Origin: Planctomycetales bacterium
Lineage (GTDB): Bacteria; 4484-113
Assembly (NCBI GenBank): GCA_030606285.1
Contig: JAUWGS010000002.1
Coordinates: 61,612 to 125,611 of the forward strand
Direction: 5' to 3'
DNA length: 64,000 bases
Both the position numbers and the translations under genes were made by a program. The notes beneath the pieces are model-generated. The model ran no database searches. It was not told where the DNA came from and was given only the letters and a program-made list of their open reading frames with translations. This document shows, in pieces, positions 56,836 to 64,000 of this stretch; the first letter of the stretch is position 1, and every line of letters begins with the position of its first letter.

Positions 56836-57843
56836 ATGGATTACGATGTGATTATTCGGGGTACGGGACGGTACGTCCCCGAACGGGTACTGACCAACGA
56901 CGACTTCGCGCGGATTGTTGACACGAGCGATGAGTGGATAACAGCGCGCACTGGCATTAAGGAGCGTCACATCGTCGCTCCGGGCGAGACCGCCTCGTAT
57001 ATGTCCGAGATGGCAGTGAGGAAAGCGCTTGAGATGGCTGGTGCCGATCCTGCGGAGGTTGAACTTATTGTCGTCCCGACTGTCACTCCGGAGCACGTTT
57101 ATCCCGCCACGGCTTCAGTCGTCCAGGGGCGGATCGGGGCGACCAAAGCCGCCTGTTTCGATATGAATGCAGCCTGTTCCAGCTTCATTTATGCCCTCAA
57201 CGTCGCCACCAATTTCCTTCGCGTTGGGCAGTATAAGAACGCTCTCGTGATCGGATCCGACATAATGACCAGCATAGCCAATTACCTGGACCGCAACACC
57301 TGCGTGCTGTTTGGCGATGCTGCGGCTGTGCTGTATCTGGTTGCCGAACCCCGTTCCGAAACCCCTCGCGGTATCAGAGCCTTTGACCTTGGCAGCGATG
57401 GAACTGCAGTGGATATCCTCTACCAGTACGCCGGAGGCAGTGCCGCTCCTCCTACACCGCGTACTGCGCTGGACGAAGGCCACTTCGTATACATGGAAGG
57501 CCCCGAGGTTTTCAAGCGCGCCGTGCGAACGATGGAGCAGACAGTGCGTGACGTCATCGCCAAGGAGAACGTTGAACCTCTGGAGGTCGACTGGTTCCTG
57601 GCTCACCAGGCTAACTCGCGGATTATCCAGTCCACCCAGAAGCGTCTTCAGGTTCCCGCGGAGCGCGTCTACATCAACATACAGCGATACGGCAACACAA
57701 CCTCGGCTTCGATCCCGCTTTGCATTGACGAGCTAAACGAGGAGGGCAAGCTCAAATCCGGGAACAAGGTTGTCCTGTTCGCCTTCGGGGCGGGCCTTTC
57801 CTGGGCCTCCTGTTACCTTATCTGGGAAGGCCAGCGCGAATAA
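56836..57843 (+). CDS. fabH: 3-oxoacyl-ACP synthase III
   Basis: 335 residues. The Cys-His-Asn triad is visible: Cys in MNAACSSFIYALNVA, His in WFLAHQANSRII, Asn in RYGNTTSASIPL. It starts fatty-acid synthesis by condensing acetyl-CoA with malonyl-ACP. ATG follows GGAGA. Fourteen bases separate it from fabD. Confidence 0.95.
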   Translation: MDYDVIIRGTGRYVPERVLTNDDFARIVDTSDEWITARTGIKERHIVAPGETASYMSEMAVRKALEMAGADPAEVELIVVPTVTPEHVYPATASVVQGRIGATKAACFDMNAACSSFIYALNVATNFLRVGQYKNALVIGSDIMTSIANYLDRNTCVLFGDAAAVLYLVAEPRSETPRGIRAFDLGSDGTAVDILYQYAGGSAAPPTPRTALDEGHFVYMEGPEVFKRAVRTMEQTVRDVIAKENVEPLEVDWFLAHQANSRIIQSTQKRLQVPAERVYINIQRYGNTTSASIPLCIDELNEEGKLKSGNKVVLFAFGAGLSWASCYLIWEGQRE

Positions 57844-57857
57844 GGGGGATCTGACAA

Positions 57858-58820
57858 GTGAAACTGGGTATTCTCTTTCCCGGTCAGGCATCACAGCAAG
57901 TGGGCATGGGCCGCGATCTCTTCACCGAGTTCGTCGCCGTGCGAGAGATCTTCCAGCAGGCCGATGATGTTCTCGAATACTCTCTCAGTAAGCTCATCTT
58001 CGAGGGCCCCGAAGATGAACTCACGTTAACAGCAAACGCCCAGCCAGCCATTCTTACTGTGAGCTTTGGTTTCTGGACTGCGCTCGCACCGTTCATACCG
58101 GACGACGCTCAGGTATGGATGGCCGGGCATAGCCTGGGCGAATATACGGCTCTGGTGGCTGCTGGAGCGTTTGACTTTGCAGACGCTGTTCGGATTGTCC
58201 ATCTGCGGGGCAAGTTCATGCAGGAAGCTGTGCCCGCCGGCGAGGGCAAGATGGCCGCAGTTGTGGGGCTTCCGCTGGAGAAGATTGAGGAAGCGCTTGG
58301 AGGTCTGGAGCCGGATGGCGAGGTTGCCCAGCTGGCGAACCTGAACAGCCCCGACCAGATCGTTATCTCGGGAAGTGCAGCGGGAATCAGCATGGCAACG
58401 AAGTCCCTGCAGGATGCCGGCGCCAAGCGGGTGGTTGAGCTCAAGGTGAGTGCTCCCTTCCACAGCAGGCTGATGGAGCCCGCCGCCGAGAAGCTCAAGC
58501 CGTTGCTTGACGAGGTGCGCTTCCGGCCAGTCCAGCATCCGGTCCTGGCTAACGTCACCGCCGAGCCGTATCCTGACGACCCGGCGGCCTATGCGGCTCT
58601 GCTCTACCGGCAGGTATGTTCGCCGGTACGGTGGACGGATACCGTTCGCGGGATGGCCCGGGAGCAGCCAGACACTTTCCTCGAAGTCGGTCCCGGGAGA
58701 GTTCTGCGGATGCTGGCCGCGAAGACTGCCCGGGACGTGCCTTGCGCAAGCGTAGGCGACATTGAAGGCTTCAAGGAAATGTTGGCATTCCTGTCTGGCG
58801 AATCGAAGACAGCCGGATAG
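57858..58820 (+). CDS. fabD: Malonyl-CoA:ACP transacylase
   Basis: 320 residues: FPGQASQQVGMGRDL at the start, nucleophile in WMAGHSLGEYTALVAAG, VSAPFHSRLMEPA and a C-terminal EVGPGRVLRMLA. It loads malonyl groups onto ACP. GTG start, preceded by GGGGGA. The usual fabG-acpP-fabF genes do not follow; a lipoprotein gene does. Confidence 0.95.
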   Translation: MKLGILFPGQASQQVGMGRDLFTEFVAVREIFQQADDVLEYSLSKLIFEGPEDELTLTANAQPAILTVSFGFWTALAPFIPDDAQVWMAGHSLGEYTALVAAGAFDFADAVRIVHLRGKFMQEAVPAGEGKMAAVVGLPLEKIEEALGGLEPDGEVAQLANLNSPDQIVISGSAAGISMATKSLQDAGAKRVVELKVSAPFHSRLMEPAAEKLKPLLDEVRFRPVQHPVLANVTAEPYPDDPAAYAALLYRQVCSPVRWTDTVRGMAREQPDTFLEVGPGRVLRMLAAKTARDVPCASVGDIEGFKEMLAFLSGESKTAG

Positions 58821-58960
58821 TCGGAGAGAGCAGTCGCAGCGTGGATGGTGGAATCCTACTCGGCTTGTGATTCCGGCATACTGCTCAATCTGTTCACTGC
58901 ACGCGGCTCGGTCGCCGATGCTATACTGTAAGCAGTGTATCGTTCAATGGGGTGGGTGCG

Positions 58961-61846
58961 GTGAAAAAACGATTCGACCCATGTACTGTCTCGCTGGCTG
59001 TTGTCTGTCTGCTGTTTCTTCTTCTGATAACTATTTCGTGCGGCGGGGGAAGGAAAGGCTCGGTAGTCCAGGGCTTTAGCCCTGGCTCTTCGCCTGCAGA
59101 CAAGACCAGCCCTGTCGCCGACGCGCCAAAGCCGCTATGGCGACGGCACGAAGGGCTGGACTACCATCCAGAAGTCTCGTTTGACGACGCTATAGCCGAA
59201 CTCGACGCGATGGAAACGCCGGAGGGTGTGAATGCGGCGCTGTTTGAGGAGTTGAAGGGGGCGCTGGCTTTTCAACTAGAGTCGCGGTTTTCCAGTCGCG
59301 ATTTAAACCTGGAGTGGGGACCTCCAGGTCACCACACCTTAATCGCGCGGCCTGGAGACCGCGCGTCCAGTCTTGTATCTTCGGTCTCTTCTCTGACGAC
59401 TGACGACGGACGACTGATGACTGCGAAGCTCGTCTCCTCAGTGCCCACCGATGGCGGCAACTCAGTCGAGCTTGTTGTCACGGACGATGGCGGCCCGCAT
59501 CTCGTGTGGTCGGAGATTAACCTGGGCGACTACGATATGAACTCCACTGTGAGCATCGCCGACATAACCCCGCTGGCGATGTTCTACGGAAACGTTGAGG
59601 GCGGCATGGAGTGGGACGCCTGGCACGAAGCTGTTGATGGCAGCGTTAACGGCAGCATCGGAATCGAGGACATCACGCCGATTGCGGTTCATTATGGAAT
59701 TAGCGTGGTCGGCTACCGGGTGATGCGTCATCCCGACGGGGCCGGCGACTGGGAACTCCTCGATGAAGTTGAGCGTCCCTACGACCCGTCTCAGTCCGGC
59801 CAGCCAAAAGAGCGGCCGGAGTACGCCTTTGACGACTCATCCCCGCTAGCGGATGCTTACTACGCCGTTCAACCCACCGATGGCGACTACAACTACGGCA
59901 TCCCCAGCAATGTGGCTCCCTTCGGTTCTCCGGCAGGTCCTGCACCGGATCCGCCGCCAATCGAGTCCGGTGAGCCGGGCCCTGACGAGATAGTCCTATC
60001 GCTCGGCGAAGTTGCGATGCTGGATGAGATTATTTCCGAGGAGAGCTTCACCATAAGGACTTCCTCCGGTCAGGAACATTTACTGGTTCTTACTTCTCCC
60101 AATGAGGTGGAGGAGGGCGGCGATCCCGAGGATGACTTCCAGGTTGCGGTGAGCTACGCGACTTCGGGGGCATCGTCAGTTTCCGCGCTTCCCCCTGCAG
60201 CCAATCGGAGCTGGACTCCACCTGTTCAGCCTTCATTCATGCCCGACCGTGCTGAGCAGGAACGGGAGATTGTTGAACGTTATGGTCGATTGCCCGGAAC
60301 CGTAGCCAAGCGCACGGCCGCAGTGGATGACACGCGGGAATTCGATATCGTTTACCTCAACGGGAACATGAACGATGTGGATGACACTATCACCGCCCGT
60401 TGCACCAATGTCGGTTCACTGGCCGACATATGGGTGGACTTGGCGGCGGACGATGGACGCATCGCCCAGGCGTGGCTCGACAACCTGGCTGGCTGGTTAG
60501 AAAGCCGCATCGTGGGCCAGGAGGTTGCGACCTACGGCGCATTCATGGATCCGGATGAAGATAGCAAGATACTCGTTCTTTACACAGCGGCAATCAATGA
60601 AATCCCCGGCCTCGTTGGCGGGATATTCGTGGCTAACGATCTGCAGCCTGCGGCACCGGGGAGCAATTCTTCAGACATCGTGTACTGCCAGGTGCCTGAT
60701 GCAACCGGCGAATTCGACGCTGGCTCACCGGTACCTGAAGCGGATTTCCTGGATGCATACATTTCCATCCCGGCTCACGAGCTTCAGCACCTGATCAACT
60801 TCTCCAATCGTCTGCGGCTACATCAAGCTGGTGAGCCCGAAGATCCGTTTATTCATGAAGAAGTCTGGCTAAACGAAGCGCTGTCTCACTTCACCGAGGA
60901 TTGGACCGGCTTCGATCCCCTGAACAACTTCGTTTCGCCGGATAACTACTTGACGGCGAGCCCTTGGGTCTCGCTGCCAGGCGGCAACACCTGGAATCCC
61001 AGCATATTCAGGCGCGGGGCGGGCTACCTGCTCATACGCTATCTCACCGACAGGTTCGGTGAAGGCGTTCTTCCCGAACTCTTGCAGCGCGATGCAACGG
61101 GGCTGCCGCTTTATGGATGGGGCAATGTTCAGGCGGCTACCGGCGAAGACCTGACTACCTTACTGCTGCGTAACGGCGTCGCCATGTACGCTGCCGGACT
61201 GGGGCTGAGCACGTCTTCTCAATTCTCCTATGACGACGTGAGCATTGACGCCGAAACCGGCGCCCAGCACGGAGTCTACTTCCGGGGCTGGAATGAGAGC
61301 TACACCGGTGGTGAGTACTCGGTGACGGAGCCTCTGGCATACGTCCTCAGTTCCGACGGGCCTGCCAGCCGCACGTTCACCGCCCGGGAGAATGCGCTCC
61401 TGTTCATACGGCTGCTGCCTTCGGAGGAGAGCAGCTGCAGCTTGACTATCACTCCCATTGGGGGTAAGCCCATTCGCGCTGCCGTCTGTAGAATCGACTC
61501 GGGTGAAGTGATTCCCGAGGCCGAAGCGGGGAATCTCGCAGGTGGCGGCCTGGTGCTCGGGGAGCTCTCCTCCGCCGAGGAAGTGGACAGCTATGTAGTC
61601 ACGATTCCCGAGCCGGCTCCCTACGTATTCCGTGTCGTTGCCCTCACGGCTGATATCGAGAATTTCATATTCTCCATAAACGGCAGTGCCAAGCCAAATC
61701 TCGCGCTGGATCCAGTGACGATGTCCTATGGCCCGCCAGGCGTTTACCAACTCAGGTCGAATCTAACGACTGCTGGCACGTACGATATCGACATTTCCTC
61801 GCCGGACGGGGCTGGCGCATACTACCTGCTGGTGCTACCCTACTGA
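58961..61846 (+). CDS. Lipoprotein metalloprotease with dockerin-like repeats and translated palindromic repeats
   Basis: 961 residues from GTG 58961 (GTG 58952 is an alternative). A lipoprotein-type signal ends ITISC (Cys27). A dockerin-like pair at ~188-246 (LGDYDMNSTVSIADITPLAM; GSVNGSIGIEDITPIAVHYG) should bind calcium. A zincin site HELQH (606-610) with WLNEALSH downstream resembles M30/hyicolysin-type peptidases. Residues ~33-71 are a translated GGTAGTCC repeat (SVVQGFSPGSS), and ~117-158 translate two further repeat families, all in frame. The C-terminus is beta-rich. It is likely a surface enzyme; a TATACT box lies at 58922-58927. Confidence 0.75.
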   Translation: MKKRFDPCTVSLAVVCLLFLLLITISCGGGRKGSVVQGFSPGSSPADKTSPVADAPKPLWRRHEGLDYHPEVSFDDAIAELDAMETPEGVNAALFEELKGALAFQLESRFSSRDLNLEWGPPGHHTLIARPGDRASSLVSSVSSLTTDDGRLMTAKLVSSVPTDGGNSVELVVTDDGGPHLVWSEINLGDYDMNSTVSIADITPLAMFYGNVEGGMEWDAWHEAVDGSVNGSIGIEDITPIAVHYGISVVGYRVMRHPDGAGDWELLDEVERPYDPSQSGQPKERPEYAFDDSSPLADAYYAVQPTDGDYNYGIPSNVAPFGSPAGPAPDPPPIESGEPGPDEIVLSLGEVAMLDEIISEESFTIRTSSGQEHLLVLTSPNEVEEGGDPEDDFQVAVSYATSGASSVSALPPAANRSWTPPVQPSFMPDRAEQEREIVERYGRLPGTVAKRTAAVDDTREFDIVYLNGNMNDVDDTITARCTNVGSLADIWVDLAADDGRIAQAWLDNLAGWLESRIVGQEVATYGAFMDPDEDSKILVLYTAAINEIPGLVGGIFVANDLQPAAPGSNSSDIVYCQVPDATGEFDAGSPVPEADFLDAYISIPAHELQHLINFSNRLRLHQAGEPEDPFIHEEVWLNEALSHFTEDWTGFDPLNNFVSPDNYLTASPWVSLPGGNTWNPSIFRRGAGYLLIRYLTDRFGEGVLPELLQRDATGLPLYGWGNVQAATGEDLTTLLLRNGVAMYAAGLGLSTSSQFSYDDVSIDAETGAQHGVYFRGWNESYTGGEYSVTEPLAYVLSSDGPASRTFTARENALLFIRLLPSEESSCSLTITPIGGKPIRAAVCRIDSGEVIPEAEAGNLAGGGLVLGELSSAEEVDSYVVTIPEPAPYVFRVVALTADIENFIFSINGSAKPNLALDPVTMSYGPPGVYQLRSNLTTAGTYDIDISSPDGAGAYYLLVLPY
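59062..59165. repeat. REPIN-like repeat (GGTAGTCC family), coding copy in the lipoprotein gene
   Basis: GGTAGTCCAGGGCTTTAGCC ... AAGACCAGCCC ... GAAGGGCTGGACTACC, with a longer centre than the other copies and the two stem types swapped. Translated as SVVQGFSPGSSPADKT ... GLDY, the same frame as in 10280 and 11150. Confidence 0.85.
59311..59369. repeat. GTGGGGACCTCCAGGTC element, coding copy
   Basis: GGAGTGGGGACCTCCAGGTC, ACCACACCTTAATCGCGCGG, CCTGGAGACCGCGCGTCC. Shares its word order with 10549-10655. Confidence 0.75.
59392..59423 (+). repeat. Heptamer tandem repeat (CTGACGA type), coding copy
   Basis: CTGACGA-CTGACGA-CGGACGA-CTGATGA-CTG, translated as SLTTDDGRLMT in the lipoprotein gene. 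Confidence 0.85.
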
Positions 61847-61849
61847 GTG

Positions 61850-62950
61850 ATGGAGACCTTCGTCGTCTCGGACGGCAAGAAGGGGCATTTGAACCAGAGC
61901 CTCGCCTTCGCTGAACTGCTGGGGTGCAGCCCGCGCGTGCTTCAGATCCGCCCGTTGCCGGGGACGCGGGAACCGCTGTCGCGTTTCTTCTCGCCTGTCT
62001 TTCCGCCCCGGAAATACCCGCGCGGATGGCTTTCGTGGGTGCTGGAGACGTGCTTTGGTGCGGCTGAACCGACCGATTGCCGCGAGGGCCCGTTGATCAT
62101 CTCTGCCGGCACGACGTCTGCTATTCCCGCGCTAGCACTTGCAGCGCGTAATGGGGGTAGGACGCTGCACATCCTGAAGCCCACGTTTGTACCGCCACGT
62201 TTGTTCGACGTAGTCGTGTTACCGCAGCACGATGTGGCGGGGCGGGTTCCGCGCAACGTTCTTACGTTGCCCGTCGCGCTTGGTCCCATCGGCGGTCGCT
62301 CGCTGGAGGGCTCGCTGAGTGAGATGAACCGGCGCATGGGCCTGACGCGGGAGCCCGAACGCGGTCTCATTGCGATGCTCATCGGCGGCGACTCGGCACA
62401 CCGCAGGATGCTGCCGGAGCTTGTGCTGCCTGAAGTAAACGGCGTGGTGTCGTTCGCCCGAGAGCGCAGCCTGAGAATACTGCTCACCACGTCGAGAAGG
62501 ACGCCGGCTGAAGTGGAGGACGCGCTGGGCGAGCTGTCAACGCGTGAGGCTGACGCCTTTTGCTTCTGCGTGTGGGGACGGAACGACGAGTACAACCCGG
62601 TTCCGGCCTTTCTTGAACTCGCCGATGCCGTAGTGGTCACAGAGGACAGCGTGTCCATGGCTTCCGAGGCGATTCTAACAGGCCATCATCCGCTCATACT
62701 CCCATTGAAGCCAATCGGAGGCTCACACAAGCTGGAGCGTTTTCACCAGTACCTTTATGAGCGGAAGCTTGCGCTGCCGCTGCGTGCGTGTGAGGATAAT
62801 CGTCTGCTGTGGGAGTCCGCTCTTGCGCTGGAGCGGCGCGACCGTGAGGCGGTATATAATGCTATAGGCCTCCCGGAGCTGTTGCGGCAGGCGCGGGAGT
62901 TGCTGGGCCTGGAAGTTGTCTCAAGACACGGACATACAACAGGAACGTAA
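61850..62950 (+). CDS. ELM1/DUF1022 family protein (nucleoside-diphospho-sugar-binding fold)
   Basis: 366 residues. The start VVSDGKKGHLNQSLAFAELL and LIISAGTTSAIPALALAA, KPTFVPPRLFDVVVLPQHD, MLIGGDS and VVVTEDSVSMASEAILTG are typical of the ELM1 (mitochondrial fission) family, whose bacterial members are GT-B-like and often lie with lipid A or LPS genes. The role in bacteria is not settled. ATG 61850 overlaps the end of the lipoprotein gene region closely (three bases after TGA). Confidence 0.8.
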   Translation: METFVVSDGKKGHLNQSLAFAELLGCSPRVLQIRPLPGTREPLSRFFSPVFPPRKYPRGWLSWVLETCFGAAEPTDCREGPLIISAGTTSAIPALALAARNGGRTLHILKPTFVPPRLFDVVVLPQHDVAGRVPRNVLTLPVALGPIGGRSLEGSLSEMNRRMGLTREPERGLIAMLIGGDSAHRRMLPELVLPEVNGVVSFARERSLRILLTTSRRTPAEVEDALGELSTREADAFCFCVWGRNDEYNPVPAFLELADAVVVTEDSVSMASEAILTGHHPLILPLKPIGGSHKLERFHQYLYERKLALPLRACEDNRLLWESALALERRDREAVYNAIGLPELLRQARELLGLEVVSRHGHTTGT

Positions 62951-63533
62951 GAAGCTAAAGCAAGGCGCATACCTGACGCTCACTCACCTGCGCATCTATT
63001 TGGGTTTCTTCTTCCCCTTGGCGATGCTGATTCTTGGGCGCTTGAATGTGCCGATGCTCGTGGTGGGTGCAGTTTTAGTCCTGTGCGGCGTGGGGCTCAG
63101 GCTCTATTCCGCCGGCGTACTGCGCAAGGACAGAAGGCTTCAACGCACCGGTCCGTACAAGCTGTGCCGCAACCCGCTGTATCTGGGCACCATCCTTCTT
63201 CAACTGGGATTTGCTTTCGCTTCCGGTGTATGGAGTTTCGTTATTCTGGCTCTCGTCGTGTTCGCAGCTATTTACACCGCGGTAATACTGCTGGAGGAGC
63301 GCTGGCTGACGAAGGTGTTCGGTGAGCCTTATGAAGAATACATACGTGAGACGCCGCGATTGCTCCCGACTTTCCGGTCGCTGCAGGAGTCGATTGTACG
63401 CGTGCCTTACTCTTTCAGACAGGCCTACTCCAACCACGAGCACAAAACAACGATTGCCGGCGTCATTGGAGTTATTCTCTTTCTGATAAAATACACGCTG
63501 AGTTTATGGATCCTGCCCATCAACCTCTGGTAG
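62916..63533 (+). CDS. ICMT/PEMT-type membrane methyltransferase
   Basis: 205 residues, four to five membrane helices (~28-43, 47-65, 95-125, 180-200). The SAM-binding signature of isoprenylcysteine/phospholipid methyltransferases is present: GPYKLCRNPLYLGTILLQLG, then LEERWLTKVFGEPYEEYIRE. Substrate unknown. The TTG start overlaps the previous gene by 35 bases and its end overlaps the next gene by 28 bases, so the three are one operon. Confidence 0.78.
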   Translation: MSQDTDIQQERKKLKQGAYLTLTHLRIYLGFFFPLAMLILGRLNVPMLVVGAVLVLCGVGLRLYSAGVLRKDRRLQRTGPYKLCRNPLYLGTILLQLGFAFASGVWSFVILALVVFAAIYTAVILLEERWLTKVFGEPYEEYIRETPRLLPTFRSLQESIVRVPYSFRQAYSNHEHKTTIAGVIGVILFLIKYTLSLWILPINLW

Positions 63534-64000
63534 AGCGTCGGTTCAGCAACATCCTGGCCCTGGATTTATCTTTCATAGGGGACCTTGTGATGCTCTCGCC
63601 GGCGCTGAGGCGTCTTCGGGAAACGTACCCCGGCGCCCGGCTCACGCTTGTGGGTCAGCCGATTGCGTGGGAGTTGTTTCGTGCGGGCAACCTGGTTGAT
63701 GAAGTCGTGGTATGGGACAAGCGGGGTGCGGATCGCGGGCTGGGCGGCCAGCTGCGGCTGGCGCGGCGCCTGCGACAGAATCATTACGATGCGGCGTTCA
63801 TCTTCCACCGATCCTTTGGGTCCGCGCTCGTCGCGTATCTTGCACGCATACCGGTGCGGGTGGGATACCGCCATGAACTCCGCGACTTCATGCTGACTCA
63901 CCGGGTAAAGCAGCCCGAGTTGCCCGAGCACCTGACCCGGGAAAACCTGCATCTCCTCGACGAAGTTGGCATACCGGGAGAGGAAACGCCGGTGGAAGTG
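63506..64000 (+). CDS. Glycosyltransferase family 9 (heptosyltransferase-like), partial
   Basis: The N-terminal 165 residues are visible; the rest is beyond the window. ATG 63506 gives MDPAHQPLVERRFSNILALD, then LSFIGDLVMLSPALRRLRET, the GT9 N-terminal signature (GDxxxxxPalr.Lr), YPGARLTLVGQP and VRVGYRHELRDFMLTHRV. GT9 enzymes add heptose or related sugars to LPS core, suggesting an outer membrane. It overlaps the methyltransferase gene by 28 bases. Confidence 0.85.
   Translation, partial: MDPAHQPLVERRFSNILALDLSFIGDLVMLSPALRRLRETYPGARLTLVGQPIAWELFRAGNLVDEVVVWDKRGADRGLGGQLRLARRLRQNHYDAAFIFHRSFGSALVAYLARIPVRVGYRHELRDFMLTHRVKQPELPEHLTRENLHLLDEVGIPGEETPVEV

Overview
The window is about 64 kb of fairly GC-rich bacterial chromosome. 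It contains no rRNA, no CRISPR array and no complete prophage. The gene set includes a full type IV pilus motor (pilB, pilT, pilC and two prepilins), a XerC/D-DUF881-small basic protein-FtsA division cluster, DUF3084, GuaB3-type IMP dehydrogenase, a SpoIVB/S55-like protein, YlmH, and an ELM1/GT9 pair that hints at an outer membrane. Together these suggest an uncultured, deep-branching lineage on the Armatimonadota/Chloroflexota/Cyanobacteria side of the tree. This placement is an inference from gene content, not a determination.

Layout. 1-6.3 kb is accessory: the 5' end of trxB, an orphan HicB, a REP-associated tyrosine transposase (RAYT) flanked by palindromes and a direct repeat, and an HTH-MNT/HEPN toxin-antitoxin locus whose HEPN gene is split by a 2.2 kb phage-like cassette. 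6.3-14.1 kb holds a prepilin-like gene, tRNA-Pro, a PilZ protein, a class III aminotransferase, a SRPBCC protein, a gene largely built of translated palindromic repeats, tRNA-Arg(CCT) and an APC permease-UspA fusion. 14.4-21.9 kb is a defence/signalling island: a single-chain restriction-methylation protein, a DUF3800 protein and a cyclase-NB-ARC-TPR protein. 22-29.5 kb pairs a zinc-finger/DnaB-like protein that has lost catalytic residues with a divergent operon argS - acetyl-CoA synthase-like protein - YbjN-like - nitrilase. The synthase-like protein keeps the four [4Fe-4S] cysteines of the A-cluster but has lost the distal-nickel CGC motif; it is the most unusual gene here. 29.5-37.5 kb carries the S55-like protein, a major prepilin and pilC/pilT/pilB. 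37.5-41.6 kb has ylmH, ubiD, two adjacent hic modules in opposite gene order and yjbQ. 41.7-51.6 kb holds the division cluster, adenine deaminase, DUF3084 and HEAT-like membrane proteins and a split transketolase. 51.7-58.8 kb is purine salvage/GMP synthesis (hpt, guaA, guaB3, a Nudix gene) and plsX-fabH-fabD. 58.9-64 kb encodes a dockerin-like metalloprotease lipoprotein, ELM1, an ICMT-like methyltransferase and a partial GT9.

Two genome-wide habits show. First, at least ten genes have a TANNNT-type -10 box only 6-10 bases before the start codon, as expected of leaderless mRNAs. Second, several families of palindromic or tandem repeats recur between genes and, in frame, inside genes; they supply start codons, stop codons and protein segments.
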